Shown: positions 23,515 to 34,239, numbered from the stretch's first letter. The stretch: 64,000 bases of DNA from JAGGAG01 sp964638035 (GCA_964638035.1 CAZWXD010000004.1:62001-126000), one strand, 5' to 3'. Numbers and translations are program-made. The notes: generated from the letters alone by a model not told the origin.

Positions 23515-26500
23515 CCTCACTCCACGGCCACGCCGAGCCGTCGGCACTCAAGCTGGCGCTCCTGGCGCGAGAGGCGCGTGCCGCCAACGGCCGGCTTCTC
23601 CGCGCTGACCCGATCGCCATTGTCGGCATGGCCTGTCGCGTTCCCGGCGCCGAGACGCCGGAGCGCCTCTGGCAGCTCCTGAGGGATGGCAGCACGGCGA
23701 TCCGTGAGGTCCCGGCCGACCGTTGGGACGTCGACGCCTGGTACGACGCTGACCCCGCCGTGCCGGGACGCGCCATCACGCGCTGCGCGGGCTTCCTCGA
23801 TCACGTCGACATGTTCGACGCGGGCTATTTCGGGATCCTCGAGCGCGAGGCGGAGCGCACGGATCCGCAGCACCGGCTCGTGCTCGAGGTGGCCTGCGAG
23901 GCGCTTGACGACGCCGGACTCACGCATAAGCGGCTGCGTGGTTCTCGAACTGGCGTGTTCGTGGCGAGCTATCACAACGACTACGCGCAGCTGCAGTATG
24001 GCGACGTGGCGAACATCGATGAACGGACACTTGTCGGTACGCTGCACAGCGTGCTGGCCAACCGGTTGTCCTGGTTTCTCGACCTTCGCGGCCCAAGCCT
24101 CTCCATTGATACGGCATGCTCCTCGTCACTTGTCGCCGTGCACCTTGCCTGCCAAAGCCTCCGCATGGGCGAGACGGACTGCGCACTTGCCGGTGGCGTG
24201 TCGCTGATCATTGTGCCAGGCCTGATGATAGCCATGAGCAAGGTCGGGTTCATGTCCCCCGACGGGCGCTGCAAGACATTCGACGCTGCGGCCGATGGCT
24301 TCGGGCGCGGCGAGGGATGTGGCATGGTCGTCCTCAAGCGGCTCGCCGATGCGGTGGCGGATGGGGACCGGGTGCTCGCGGTGATCCGCGGAAGTGCGGT
24401 CAACCAGGACGGACACTCCACGGTGCTCGCAGCACCCAGCGGTCCGGCGCAGCGCGTGCTCCTGCAGGAGGCGCTCGAGAGCGCACAACTTTCTCCCATG
24501 CGCATCAGCCTCGTCGAGGCCCACGGTACAGGGACGGCCCTCGGAGACCCGATCGAGGTCGAGGCGATTGGAGCCGTCGTTGGGAGGCCCGCGCCGGGCG
24601 CGGGTCGTTGCTACCTCGGTTCCGTCAAGGCCAACGTCGGTCACCTGGAGGCGGCGGCGGGGGTCGTTGGCCTGATCAAGGTCGTCCTCGCCATGCGCCA
24701 CAATGCAGTGCCTCCCCAGCCGGGCTTCACCCGGTTGAGCCCGCATCTCGACTTCACCGGGACTCGCCTGGAGGTCGCAACGGAGCTGACGCCCTGGCAG
24801 CGGTCGGACGCCCCGCGCTGTGGTGCCGTGAGCTCATTCGGTGTCGGTGGAACGAATGCGCATGTCGTCCTCGAGGAGGCTCCCGCACTCGGCAGCCCCG
24901 TGCCTGTTGCGGCGGGCGACCGGGGCCTGTGCCTTCCCCTCTCGGCCAGGCACCCCGATGCACTGCGGGAGTTGGCGCGCCGTTGGATGGCGTTCCTGGC
25001 TCAGCCAGGCGTAGCACTCGAGGCGGTGTGCCAGACGGCTGCTGTGCGCCGCACGCACCACGACCTGCGGCTTGCGGTGACGGGCCACACGGCCGCGGAG
25101 TTGAGCTCACGGCTGGCGTCGGTCCTCGCGAGTGAGCCAACTCCCGATGCGGCCTGGGGGCAGCGGCCCGCGTCGACCAGCCCTCGTGTCGCCTTCGTGT
25201 TCTGTGGTCAAGGCCCCCAGTGGCCTCGCATGGGCCTGGAGCTGTTCGAGTCGGAGCCCGCCTTTCGTGAGGTGATCAGCGAATGTGACTCGCTGCTCCA
25301 GTCACTGGCTGGATGGTCCCTGCTCGAGGAGCTTGGCAGGGAGGCGCCGTCCTCACGACTCGACCAGACGGAGATTGCCCAACCGGCGATCTTCGCGATG
25401 CAGGCTGGCTTGGCTGCTGTGCTCAGGTCGTGGGGCGTGACTCCGTCTTCGGTGGCTGGTCACAGCGTCGGCGAGATCGCGGCGCTGCACCAGGCGGGTG
25501 TGCTCACCCTCTCGGATGCACTCCGGATTGCATGGCTCCGTGGCCGGATCATGCAGGGTGCCACCGGTCAGGGGGCGATGGCGTCAGTCGCCCTCCCAGC
25601 CGAAGCCGCCACTGACCTGGTGCGGCCGTATGCCGGTCGGCTCGTCGTTGCCGCTGTCAATGCACCTCGCAGCGTGGTGCTCTCTGGCGAGCGCGAGGCA
25701 CTCGACGACGCCCTCCTGCAACTCGACCAGCAGGGCGTCACCCATCGCGAGCTCCCGGTGAACTATGCCTTCCACAGCCCGCAGATGGAGCCGATGCAGG
25801 AGCGCCTGGTGGCGGAGCTCGCCGGGCTGCGGAGTGCCGCCCCAACCCTCCCGGTGTACTCAACCGTGACCGGTGGACTCGTCACCGGCGCAACGTTCGG
25901 CCCCGCCTACTTTGGCCGGAACGTGCGGGAGCCCGTGCGCCTGGCACCCGCCATCGAGGCCATGGCTGCCGACGGCCTCGACATGGTGCTGGAGATCGGT
26001 CCGCATCCGGTGCTCGCAGCCAACATCACCGAAACGCTTGCTGGCCGTCACGCCGACATTCGGGTCTCGGCCACGTTGCGTCGCGGGCGCCCCGAGCGCG
26101 CATCCCTGCTCCAGGCGTGTTCTGCGCTCTTCGCGATGGGCGTCGACCTCGATTGGGAAGCCATTGTGGGCCGGCCCGAAGTGCCGGAGGATCTGCCATC
26201 GTATCCGTGGCAGCGCCAGCGGTACTGGATCCGGCCCTGGACGGGGCGCGCCACCGCCGGGCGGGACACGGGCCATCCACTTCTTGGGGTCCGGTTGCCG
26301 TTGGCTACGGGAGCGACGGTGTTCGAGGGAGGACCGGACCTGCAGTGGCTCCACGACCACGTCATTCAAGGCCAGGCCCTGCTTCCCGCCGCAGCCATGA
26401 TGGACCTCCTGTCCGCCGCCGTCCGTGAGGACACCGGTAGCGACATGACCCTGGAGGACTTCACGATCCATCGGCCCCTGCCGCTCGTCATGGACGGGCA

Positions 26501-29500
26501 GGCGGCTCGGTGGCAGGTGGTCGTTACGGAAGCAGGCCCAGGGCGATTCCATGTGGGGCTTCACGTCGCTACCGGGACGGGTCCCGCAGGCTGGGAATTC
26601 GTGGCGGACGCCCATGCAGTGCCGGCACGGGAGGCCGGTCCAGTTGGCGTGCCCGACCTGGCCGCGCCGTTGCCTGTCGAGCAATTCTACCGGCGCCTTG
26701 CGGACCTGGGGGCCGACTTCGGGCCGCACTTCCGCCTCCTGCGACACGTCGTCCATTCCGGGGGTACGGCACAAGCCGAGGCCGCATTGACGCCGGGAGC
26801 CCTGGGTGCGGGCGAGCGCTTCCAGCTCCAACCCGCGCTGCTCGATGCGGCGCTCCAGCTCTGTTCCGTGGGACGTTCGCCCGACGGCCTGCCGACGCGG
26901 CTGCTGATTCCCGTGGGCGCCCACCAAGTCACGCTGCACCACGCCGCCACAGGCGGACCCCTGCGCCTGCAGGCCAGCATACGTGACGAGCCATCTGGCG
27001 GGATTGTGGCCGACATTCGTGTCGAGTCGATGGCCGGTGAGGCGGTCGCAGGCCTGGCTGGCGTGCGCTTCGTCGAGGCAGGGGTATCTGCAGTCGACGT
27101 CCTGTACGGTGTGTCCTGGGAGTACGCGCCTCTCGCCCCAGGCGATCCGGAGCGGGGCACCGACTGGGTCATCGTGCCGGATGCAGGCGGAGTGGGCAGT
27201 GCACTGGCTGAGGCGCTCGTGGCACAGGGTATACGGTGCCGAATGGCGCGGACCCCGGCCGACGTGAGTGACGCCGTGGGCCACGCCGGGCATGTTGTCT
27301 ACCTCCCCGGTCTGGACGCTCCGCGATTCGATGGCACCTCCGCCGTGCCTCCTGACGATGGCATTCTTCGCACATTGCTGGAGCTCGGCGTCACCCTCGG
27401 GGGCAGGGGCGACCGAGTGGCGAAGCTGACCGTCGTCACGCGCGGCTCGCATGTCGTGTCTGGCACGGAGGCCGCCACAGGCCTCGCTCCCACCTCGGCA
27501 GCCCTGTGGGGACTCGCCGACGTCATTGCGGTGGAGTACACCGACCTTGCAGTGCGTTGCATCGACCTCGACCCGGCAGAGCACGACTGCGTCGAGGCGC
27601 TGGCAGGTACACTTGCGTCGGGTGCCTTCTCCAGGATTGCGCTCCGTGAGGGCCAGCACTACGTGCCCCGGCTCGTGCGGCGTCGTGAGGCCGGAGCCAC
27701 ACACGCGCAGCGCCTCGAGATCGTGACGCCCGGCCTGCTCCAGGGCGTCGCACTTCGTCCCGCAGCGCTCGGGGCGCTCGCCCCGGATGCCGTGCGCCTC
27801 CAGGTCATCGCGGCTGGCGTCAACTTCCGGGACGTCCTGCTGACGCTGGGCATGTACGAGGGAGAGCCTGTCCCGCTCGGTGCGGAATGCGCTGGGATCG
27901 TACTGGAGGTGGGGCGGGACGTGCGCCATTTCGAGCCGGGCGCCTGCGTGTTCGGGTTCGTGCCCGCCGCATTCGCCACGCACGTGGATGTCCCGGCGGC
28001 CTTCGTGGCGCCGATGCCGGCCGGCACGTCGCCGGCCGTCGCAGCGGGGCTGCCGGTGGCCTACCTCACTGCCATGTACGGCCTGGAGCGGCTGGCACGG
28101 CTCCAGCCGGGTGAGCGGATCCTGATCCACGGGGCGGCCGGCGGCGTCGGGCTGGCGGCCGTCCAGGTTGCGCGACGGTGCGGCGCGGAGGTCTTCGCCA
28201 CGGCAGGGAGCGAGTCACGCCGTCGCCTGCTGGCCGATCTCGGTGTGCAGCATGTGATGGATTCGCGCTCACTTGGCTTCGCCGACGAGGTCATGCGTGC
28301 GACCGGGGGCCGAGGCGTGGACGTTGTGCTGAACTCGCTTGCCGGGGACTTCATCCGGGCGTCCCTCGGCGTGCTCGCGCGTGGTGGCCGCTTCGTCGAG
28401 ATCGGGAAGCGCGGGATCCTCACCCGTGAAGAAGTGCAGCGCATCCGGCCGGATGCGTCCTACCTCCCATTCGACCTGGGAGCTGATGCGCACCAGGAAC
28501 GGGACATGTTGCGACCGATGCTCGACCAGTTGAGGCGGGCCATCGAGGAACAATCGTTGCCGCCCCTGCCGGTGACGACCTATCCGCTCAAGGGCGCGGC
28601 CGCGGCCTTCCGCGACATGGCCCACTCAGCACACCCGGGAAAACTGGTGCTGGTCGTGAGGCCCACCGTCGCGGGCACAGTCCCCGGGACGGGTACCGTG
28701 CTGGTGACTGGCGGCCTCGGCGCGCTCGGCCGGGAGACGGCTCGCTGGCTTGTGCACTCAGGTGTGCGCTCGATTGTCCTGACGGGTCGGCACGAACCCG
28801 GCCCCGAGGGGAGGTCATTCGTCGAGGAGCTGTGTGCGGGCGGTGCCGATGCGAAGTACGTCGTCGCCGACGCGGCTGATCGCGACGCGATGCGTGCAGT
28901 GTTCGACATGGTCGAACGGTCCATGGCGCCGCTCAGGGGCATCGTCCACGCGGCGGGGGTTGTGCATGACGGTGCCCTCGAGAACCAGGATTGGCGCCAG
29001 TGCTGCGACGTCCTGGCCGGCAAGGCGCACGGTGCCCTCGTACTCCATGAGCTTTCACGGGGCGTGCCGCTCGACCTCTTCGTGCTGTACTCCGCCGCCG
29101 GCCGGGCCGTTGGTGCGGCCGGCCAGGGGGTGTACCCGGCGGCCAATGCCGTCCTTGATGCCATGGCTGCTGCCAGGAGGCAGGCGGGGTTGCCGTCATT
29201 GAGCATTGCCTGGGGTCCCTGGTCAGGTGCCGGCATGGCATCCGCGCAGGGTGCCAACGCCTGGGGCGCCCGTGGGTTCGGCCTGATGGCCCCCGCGACG
29301 GCCTTTTCTGCCCTGGAGGCTGCGCTCGCGTGCGATGCGGCGCACTCCGTCGCAATGCACATGAACTGGCGACAGTACGGGGCCAACCTCCCTGCCGGGC
29401 TCGACCGCAGCTTCTTCGGGCCACTGCTGCCGGATCCGCCGAGACGGGCGGCACCCAGTCCTGACTCCGAGGCCGTCGTTGCACGCCTCCGTGCCTTGCC

Positions 29501-29882
29501 CTCCGGGGCCCGTCGTACCGGGCTGGCAGACCACATCTGCAAGCGCACGCTCCAGGTCCTGGGCCTCGACCCCTCGACACCGGTGGCAGGTGGCGTGCCG
29601 CTCAAGGACATCGGACTCGACTCCCTGATGGCGGTGGAGCTCCGGAATGCGCTCGCGCGCTCCATCGGGCGTACGCTGCCTGCCACGCTGCTCTTCGACT
29701 ACCCGACGCTCGACGCACTGGCAGCGCACCTCTCCCAGCTCCTCGAACTCGAGGCGCCGGCTCCGCCACCAGACACGGCGTCAGGGGAACGCGAGGCGGT
29801 GTTGCACCTGCCAGACGCCGAGGCGTACGACCTGCTGCTGGCTGAGCTCGACGGGGACGCACCAGGGGCGCGCAATGGCTGA
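23511..29882 (+). CDS. type I PKS module 2: KS-AT-DH-ER-KR-ACP, fully reducing
   Basis: This synthase has 2123 residues from GTG 23511, which overlaps the PKS1 stop by 4 nt; the open frame extends upstream but is PKS1 in another frame. A short N-terminal docking helix (SALKLALLAREARAANGRLL) leads into KS (about 35-455, C202). AT follows (S652 in GHSVGE; NYAFHS, malonyl type), then DH (H950 in HVIQGQALLP; LLDAALQ). ER has 'VNFRDVLLTLGMYEG' and an NADPH site near 1540, HGAAGGVG. KR starts at 1728, and ACP has S2038 in GLDSLMAVEL. KR has Tyr 1875, but Ser is 14 instead of 13 residues before it (YSAAG), with Ala at the standard position. The Asp of the B-type motif is present (VHD). If all domains act, the beta-carbon is reduced to CH2. 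Confidence 0.95.
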   Translation: MTSLHGHAEPSALKLALLAREARAANGRLLRADPIAIVGMACRVPGAETPERLWQLLRDGSTAIREVPADRWDVDAWYDADPAVPGRAITRCAGFLDHVDMFDAGYFGILEREAERTDPQHRLVLEVACEALDDAGLTHKRLRGSRTGVFVASYHNDYAQLQYGDVANIDERTLVGTLHSVLANRLSWFLDLRGPSLSIDTACSSSLVAVHLACQSLRMGETDCALAGGVSLIIVPGLMIAMSKVGFMSPDGRCKTFDAAADGFGRGEGCGMVVLKRLADAVADGDRVLAVIRGSAVNQDGHSTVLAAPSGPAQRVLLQEALESAQLSPMRISLVEAHGTGTALGDPIEVEAIGAVVGRPAPGAGRCYLGSVKANVGHLEAAAGVVGLIKVVLAMRHNAVPPQPGFTRLSPHLDFTGTRLEVATELTPWQRSDAPRCGAVSSFGVGGTNAHVVLEEAPALGSPVPVAAGDRGLCLPLSARHPDALRELARRWMAFLAQPGVALEAVCQTAAVRRTHHDLRLAVTGHTAAELSSRLASVLASEPTPDAAWGQRPASTSPRVAFVFCGQGPQWPRMGLELFESEPAFREVISECDSLLQSLAGWSLLEELGREAPSSRLDQTEIAQPAIFAMQAGLAAVLRSWGVTPSSVAGHSVGEIAALHQAGVLTLSDALRIAWLRGRIMQGATGQGAMASVALPAEAATDLVRPYAGRLVVAAVNAPRSVVLSGEREALDDALLQLDQQGVTHRELPVNYAFHSPQMEPMQERLVAELAGLRSAAPTLPVYSTVTGGLVTGATFGPAYFGRNVREPVRLAPAIEAMAADGLDMVLEIGPHPVLAANITETLAGRHADIRVSATLRRGRPERASLLQACSALFAMGVDLDWEAIVGRPEVPEDLPSYPWQRQRYWIRPWTGRATAGRDTGHPLLGVRLPLATGATVFEGGPDLQWLHDHVIQGQALLPAAAMMDLLSAAVREDTGSDMTLEDFTIHRPLPLVMDGQAARWQVVVTEAGPGRFHVGLHVATGTGPAGWEFVADAHAVPAREAGPVGVPDLAAPLPVEQFYRRLADLGADFGPHFRLLRHVVHSGGTAQAEAALTPGALGAGERFQLQPALLDAALQLCSVGRSPDGLPTRLLIPVGAHQVTLHHAATGGPLRLQASIRDEPSGGIVADIRVESMAGEAVAGLAGVRFVEAGVSAVDVLYGVSWEYAPLAPGDPERGTDWVIVPDAGGVGSALAEALVAQGIRCRMARTPADVSDAVGHAGHVVYLPGLDAPRFDGTSAVPPDDGILRTLLELGVTLGGRGDRVAKLTVVTRGSHVVSGTEAATGLAPTSAALWGLADVIAVEYTDLAVRCIDLDPAEHDCVEALAGTLASGAFSRIALREGQHYVPRLVRRREAGATHAQRLEIVTPGLLQGVALRPAALGALAPDAVRLQVIAAGVNFRDVLLTLGMYEGEPVPLGAECAGIVLEVGRDVRHFEPGACVFGFVPAAFATHVDVPAAFVAPMPAGTSPAVAAGLPVAYLTAMYGLERLARLQPGERILIHGAAGGVGLAAVQVARRCGAEVFATAGSESRRRLLADLGVQHVMDSRSLGFADEVMRATGGRGVDVVLNSLAGDFIRASLGVLARGGRFVEIGKRGILTREEVQRIRPDASYLPFDLGADAHQERDMLRPMLDQLRRAIEEQSLPPLPVTTYPLKGAAAAFRDMAHSAHPGKLVLVVRPTVAGTVPGTGTVLVTGGLGALGRETARWLVHSGVRSIVLTGRHEPGPEGRSFVEELCAGGADAKYVVADAADRDAMRAVFDMVERSMAPLRGIVHAAGVVHDGALENQDWRQCCDVLAGKAHGALVLHELSRGVPLDLFVLYSAAGRAVGAAGQGVYPAANAVLDAMAAARRQAGLPSLSIAWGPWSGAGMASAQGANAWGARGFGLMAPATAFSALEAALACDAAHSVAMHMNWRQYGANLPAGLDRSFFGPLLPDPPRRAAPSPDSEAVVARLRALPSGARRTGLADHICKRTLQVLGLDPSTPVAGGVPLKDIGLDSLMAVELRNALARSIGRTLPATLLFDYPTLDALAAHLSQLLELEAPAPPPDTASGEREAVLHLPDAEAYDLLLAELDGDAPGARNG

Positions 29883-32800
29883 CGCGGCCCGCACCGACCA
29901 GCCCGGCGCCGTGCAGCGCGCGCTGCTGGAGATCCGTGAGCTCAAGGCGCGCCTCGCTGCGGCCCAGGCCGCGCGCAGTGAGCCGCTCGCCCTCACCGGA
30001 ATCGCGCTCCGGTTCCCTGGGGGCGCCAACAGCCCCGCCGACCTGGCCGAGCTGCTCTGGGCCGGGCGCGACGCCATCGAGCCGATTCCAGCCTCGCGCT
30101 GGGACCTCTCGCGCTATCTGGACGATGATCCCGATGCGCCGGGAAAGATGATGACGCGCTTTGGCGGATTCCTCTCCGACGTGGACCGGTTCGACGCGGA
30201 GTTCTTCGGCATCGCGCCGGTCGAGGCCGCGAGCATGGATCCGCAGCAGCGGCTGATCCTCGAAGTGGCGTGGGAGGCACTGGAAAACGCGGGCCAGTCA
30301 CCGTCGGCGCTGAACGGCTCTCGCACCGGCGTCTACCTCGGGATCAGCAACAACGATTACGGGCGGCGAATCTTCGCCCGGCCGGACCTGATCGACCCGT
30401 GGTTCAGTCCGGGGAATGCCTACAGCGTGGCGGCGGGCCGTGTGTCCTATGTGCTCGGGCTGCAGGGCCCGGCCATCGCGGTGGACACGGCCTGCTCCTC
30501 CTCGCTGGTGGCCCTTCACCTGGCCGCGCAGGGCCTGCGTGCCGGGGAGTGCGATCTCGCGCTGGTCGGTGGGGTCAACCTCGTGCTGACCCCGGAGATG
30601 AACATCAACTTCTCCAGGGCGCGCATGATGGCTCCCGACGGCCGCTGCAAGACGTTCGATGCGGCGGCAGACGGGTATGTGAGGGGCGAAGGATGCGCCA
30701 TGCTCGTGCTCCGGCGGCTGGGCGACGCGTTGGCCAGGGGCGATCGGGTGCTCGGCCTGGTCCGCGGCACGGCCGTGAACCAGGACGGCAGGAGCGGCGG
30801 CCTCACCGCGCCGAACGGGCCGGCGCAGGAAGCCGTGATCCGTTCGGCCCTTGCGGCCTCAGGCGTGGAGCCCGGGCTGGTCGGGTACGTCGAGGCGCAC
30901 GGCACTGGCACTCCCCTCGGCGATCCCATCGAGATCGGTGCGATCGGCGCGGCCCTCGGTGCAGGGCGTGATCCAGCGCGGCCGCTGCTCGTCGGATCCA
31001 TCAAGACCAACCTCGGGCACCTCGAGGCTGCCGCCGGTGTTGCCGGCGTGATCAAGGTGGCCCTCGCGCTGGAGCGGCGTGCGATCCCGCCGAACCTGAA
31101 TTTCCGGACGCCCAACCCGTACATCGACTGGGCGTCGCTTCCCATTGCGATCCCGACCGTGGTGACACCCTGGCACCCGATCGGGGGACGTCGCCTCGCC
31201 GGCGTGAGCTCTTTCGGCTTCAGCGGCACGAATGCGCATGCGGTGATCGAGGAGGCCCCGGAGCCCCCCGCCACCGAGCCTCCGGGTCGGGACCTCTGCC
31301 TCCTGCCACTCTCGGCCCGCGATCACACAGCCCTCCGAACGCTTGCCTCACGCTACGGTGACGCGCTGCAGGATGACGTCTGCCTCGCGGATGCGTGTCA
31401 CACGGCTGGCGATGGCCGTGCACACTTCGCCCACCGCCTCGCTGTCATAGGCCAGTCCCCCTCTGACGTCAGGCGGAGCCTGGCCGCCTGGCAAGCGGGT
31501 GAGGAGTCGCCGGGTGTCGTGGCGGGACTGGCCCCTGCTGGCGGGCCTCGAGTCGCCTTCCTCTACCCCGGCCAGGGAGTCCAGACCCCCGGCATGGGGC
31601 GGCGCCTGTATGAGACCGCGCCCGTGTTCCGCGCCGAACTCGACCGCTGTGCCGAGGCGTTGGAGGGCCATTTGGACCGGCCACTCCTGGGGCTGCTCTT
31701 CCCCGGGACGACGGGTGCCTCCCCAATCGACGAGACCCGATATGCACAACCGGCGCTCGTGGCCTTTCAGGTTGCCCTGACGGCGTTGTGGCGATCTTGG
31801 GGGGTGGAGCCAGTCGTCGTGATGGGACACAGCCTCGGCGAGTTGGCAGCGGCACACGCCGCCGGGATGCTGGGCCGGGAGGACGTCCTGCGAGCAGCCG
31901 CCGAGCGTGGGAGGCTGGCGCACCACCTGCCTGGCAGGGGGGCCATGGCGGTGATCCTGGCTGCTGCGGACGTCGTGGCGACCGCGATCGGCGGGGAGGC
32001 GGGGAGCGTGGCGGTTGCCGCGTTCAACGGGCCATCAAACACCGTCATCAGCGGCGAACGCGATGCCGTCGAGCGCCTCGTGGATGCGATGAAGGGCGCG
32101 GGAATCGATGCCAGGATGCTTCGCATCTCCTTCGCGTCACACTCACCGATGGTGGAACCTGCTGTGGGCCCGTTCAGGAACGTGATGGCCGGCCTGCGCT
32201 GGGCGCCCCCACGCACGGCGCTCATTTCGAACCTCACCGGTGACCTGGCCGGACCAGCGGAGCTGGCGAGCGGCGACTACTGGACGCGGCACATGCGCCA
32301 GCCGGTGCGCTTCGCCGACTCGATCCGGACAATGGCAGCGCAGGGAATTACGCATTGCATCGAGGTCAGCCCGCATCCTGTGCTGATGGGGATGGGAGCC
32401 GAGTGCATTCCCGGTTCGTCCACCCAATGGCTTCCGTCGATGCGGCGCGGGCTGGATGACTGGCAGGAACTCATGGCGAGCCTGCAGGTGCTCTACTGCG
32501 CTGGCGCACCGCTGGACTGGGCTGGCATGGATGCAGGCAGGCGATGCCGGCGGATCAGCCTGCCCACCTATCCCTTTGCCGGCCGGCGGCACTGGATCGA
32601 TACGGACAACCTGGAGCCGCAGGTGCCTGTCTGGGACCGGGTGGGCATCGCACTCGACACCCAGGCCGCAATGGGGCCACTCGACCTCAATGCGTCCTCG
32701 TATCCCGCCAGGTGGGACGCGCTCGCGCGGCTCACGCGGGCCACCGCTGCGCGCAGCCTCCGGGAACTCGGCCTGTTCGCCGAGCCGGGCAGCCAGCTCA

Positions 32801-34239
32801 CGCTCGACCAGTGCCTTACGGCAGGTGGCATTGCGCCGGCCTATCGCCACCTGGTGGGACGTTGGCTCGACCGCCTCGTCCAGGATGGTGCGCTTCGTCG
32901 CGACGGCGACGTGTTCGTGGCCGACGCGTCCCTCGTGGTGGCGCCGGTCAGCGCGATCCACGCCGAGCTGGAGTCACTCTTCCAGGACAACCAGCCGCTC
33001 CTCCGCTACGTGCGCCATTGCGAAGGGCTCGTGACTGCGGTGCTCAGTGGCCGGGAGAGTCCCCTGGAGACGCTGTTCCCTGCGGGATCATTCGAGGTCG
33101 CTGAGGCGCTGTATGAACGATCCACCACCATGCAGTACGCGAATGCCCTCGTCGCCAGCGCACTCGGCGCGGTCGTCGCATCGCTGCCGGACGGGCGGGA
33201 CATCCGGGTGCTGGAAGCTGGTGCCGGGACTGGCGGCACGACCGGAGCGCTACTCGGGGAGCTCCCACCCGGGCGGGCACACTACGTGTTCACTGACGTT
33301 ACGGATGGCTTCCTTGGCCGTGCGGCAGAGCGTTTTGGCACGTGGCCGGGGATCCGCTTTGCCAAGCTCGACCTCGACGAGGATCCAGCGCTGCAGGGGT
33401 TCGCTGCGGGCAGTGTTGACGTCATCGTGGCGGCGAACGCCGTGCATGCCTGCCGTGACCTGCGTCGCACGCTTGCGTGGCTCCGGACCCTGCTTGCGCC
33501 CGGCGGGGTGCTTCTGCTGGTCGAATCCACCACGCACTTTGCGTGGTTCGACATGACAACGGGCCTCATCGAGGGCTGGCAACACTTTGCGGACGACTTG
33601 CGGGGGAGCAACCCGCTGCTGTCACCCGATGCCTGGGTGCGCGCCTTGCGGGAGGCGGGATTCCATCAGTCCAGCTACTGGCCGCGCCCCGGCACACCGG
33701 CCGATCACCTCGGTCAGCACGTGCTGGTGGCTCAGGCGCCGGGCGCGGCGTCGCCTGCCGGCGCCCGGCCTGCAGTGTCGCCGGCTTCCGGTGCGCCCAC
33801 GCCGGGCAGGGCCGAGGGCGCGAACGCCCCGGCCAGCGCGCGTGCCGACCTGGCCGCGGCCCTGCCGCACGAGCGCCTCGACATTCTGCGCGATGTTGTC
33901 CGACGCAATGTGGTCACGGTGCTCCGGCATGATGGCCCGGAACTACCGGGCCGCGGCGAGCGCCTCATGGACCTTGGCTTCGACTCGCTGATGGCGGTGC
34001 AGCTGCGGAACCGCCTGGGCAAGGCACTGGAACTGGAGGCACCCCTCCCGGCCACGCTCATGTTCGACTACCCGACCATCGACGCCATCGCTGCATTCCT
34101 CCTGGCACGGCTTGGCGGGGCCGTCGACGTGCCCCGGATGGGCCCCGATCGTCGGGCGCCCCTTGCTGCCGAGGCAGTCGCCGCCATGTCGGAGGCCGAG
34201 ATCGAGGCGTTGCTCCTCGACCGGTTGGGCGGACAGTGA
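29875..34239 (+). CDS. type I PKS module 3: KS-AT-C-methyltransferase-ACP
   Basis: The 1454 residues start at ATG 29875, overlapping PKS2 by 8 nt. An N-terminal coiled docking helix ('VQRALLEIRELKARLAAAQAA') is followed by KS (C207) and AT (S653 in GHSLGE). A C-methyltransferase spans about 950-1280, with its SAM site near 1116 (LEAGAGTGGTTGALL, then VFTDVTDGFL). ACP has S1371 in GFDSLMAVQL. No KR, DH or ER is present, so the beta-keto group should survive with an added alpha-methyl. AT signals conflict: DETRYAQPAL is malonyl-like, but FASHS carries the 'ASH' of methylmalonyl ATs. If methylmalonyl is used, the methyltransferase would create a gem-dimethyl carbon. The end (SEAEIEALLLDRLGG) resembles a C-terminal docking helix. 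The stop overlaps PKS4's GTG. Confidence 0.94.
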   Translation: MADAARTDQPGAVQRALLEIRELKARLAAAQAARSEPLALTGIALRFPGGANSPADLAELLWAGRDAIEPIPASRWDLSRYLDDDPDAPGKMMTRFGGFLSDVDRFDAEFFGIAPVEAASMDPQQRLILEVAWEALENAGQSPSALNGSRTGVYLGISNNDYGRRIFARPDLIDPWFSPGNAYSVAAGRVSYVLGLQGPAIAVDTACSSSLVALHLAAQGLRAGECDLALVGGVNLVLTPEMNINFSRARMMAPDGRCKTFDAAADGYVRGEGCAMLVLRRLGDALARGDRVLGLVRGTAVNQDGRSGGLTAPNGPAQEAVIRSALAASGVEPGLVGYVEAHGTGTPLGDPIEIGAIGAALGAGRDPARPLLVGSIKTNLGHLEAAAGVAGVIKVALALERRAIPPNLNFRTPNPYIDWASLPIAIPTVVTPWHPIGGRRLAGVSSFGFSGTNAHAVIEEAPEPPATEPPGRDLCLLPLSARDHTALRTLASRYGDALQDDVCLADACHTAGDGRAHFAHRLAVIGQSPSDVRRSLAAWQAGEESPGVVAGLAPAGGPRVAFLYPGQGVQTPGMGRRLYETAPVFRAELDRCAEALEGHLDRPLLGLLFPGTTGASPIDETRYAQPALVAFQVALTALWRSWGVEPVVVMGHSLGELAAAHAAGMLGREDVLRAAAERGRLAHHLPGRGAMAVILAAADVVATAIGGEAGSVAVAAFNGPSNTVISGERDAVERLVDAMKGAGIDARMLRISFASHSPMVEPAVGPFRNVMAGLRWAPPRTALISNLTGDLAGPAELASGDYWTRHMRQPVRFADSIRTMAAQGITHCIEVSPHPVLMGMGAECIPGSSTQWLPSMRRGLDDWQELMASLQVLYCAGAPLDWAGMDAGRRCRRISLPTYPFAGRRHWIDTDNLEPQVPVWDRVGIALDTQAAMGPLDLNASSYPARWDALARLTRATAARSLRELGLFAEPGSQLTLDQCLTAGGIAPAYRHLVGRWLDRLVQDGALRRDGDVFVADASLVVAPVSAIHAELESLFQDNQPLLRYVRHCEGLVTAVLSGRESPLETLFPAGSFEVAEALYERSTTMQYANALVASALGAVVASLPDGRDIRVLEAGAGTGGTTGALLGELPPGRAHYVFTDVTDGFLGRAAERFGTWPGIRFAKLDLDEDPALQGFAAGSVDVIVAANAVHACRDLRRTLAWLRTLLAPGGVLLLVESTTHFAWFDMTTGLIEGWQHFADDLRGSNPLLSPDAWVRALREAGFHQSSYWPRPGTPADHLGQHVLVAQAPGAASPAGARPAVSPASGAPTPGRAEGANAPASARADLAAALPHERLDILRDVVRRNVVTVLRHDGPELPGRGERLMDLGFDSLMAVQLRNRLGKALELEAPLPATLMFDYPTIDAIAAFLLARLGGAVDVPRMGPDRRAPLAAEAVAAMSEAEIEALLLDRLGGQ

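Noticed and set aside
32560..33050. A dehydratase domain in PKS3 between AT and methyltransferase
   Set aside because: No HxxxGxxxxP or DxxxQ/H motif is present; the stretch fits the N-terminal part of the methyltransferase domain.
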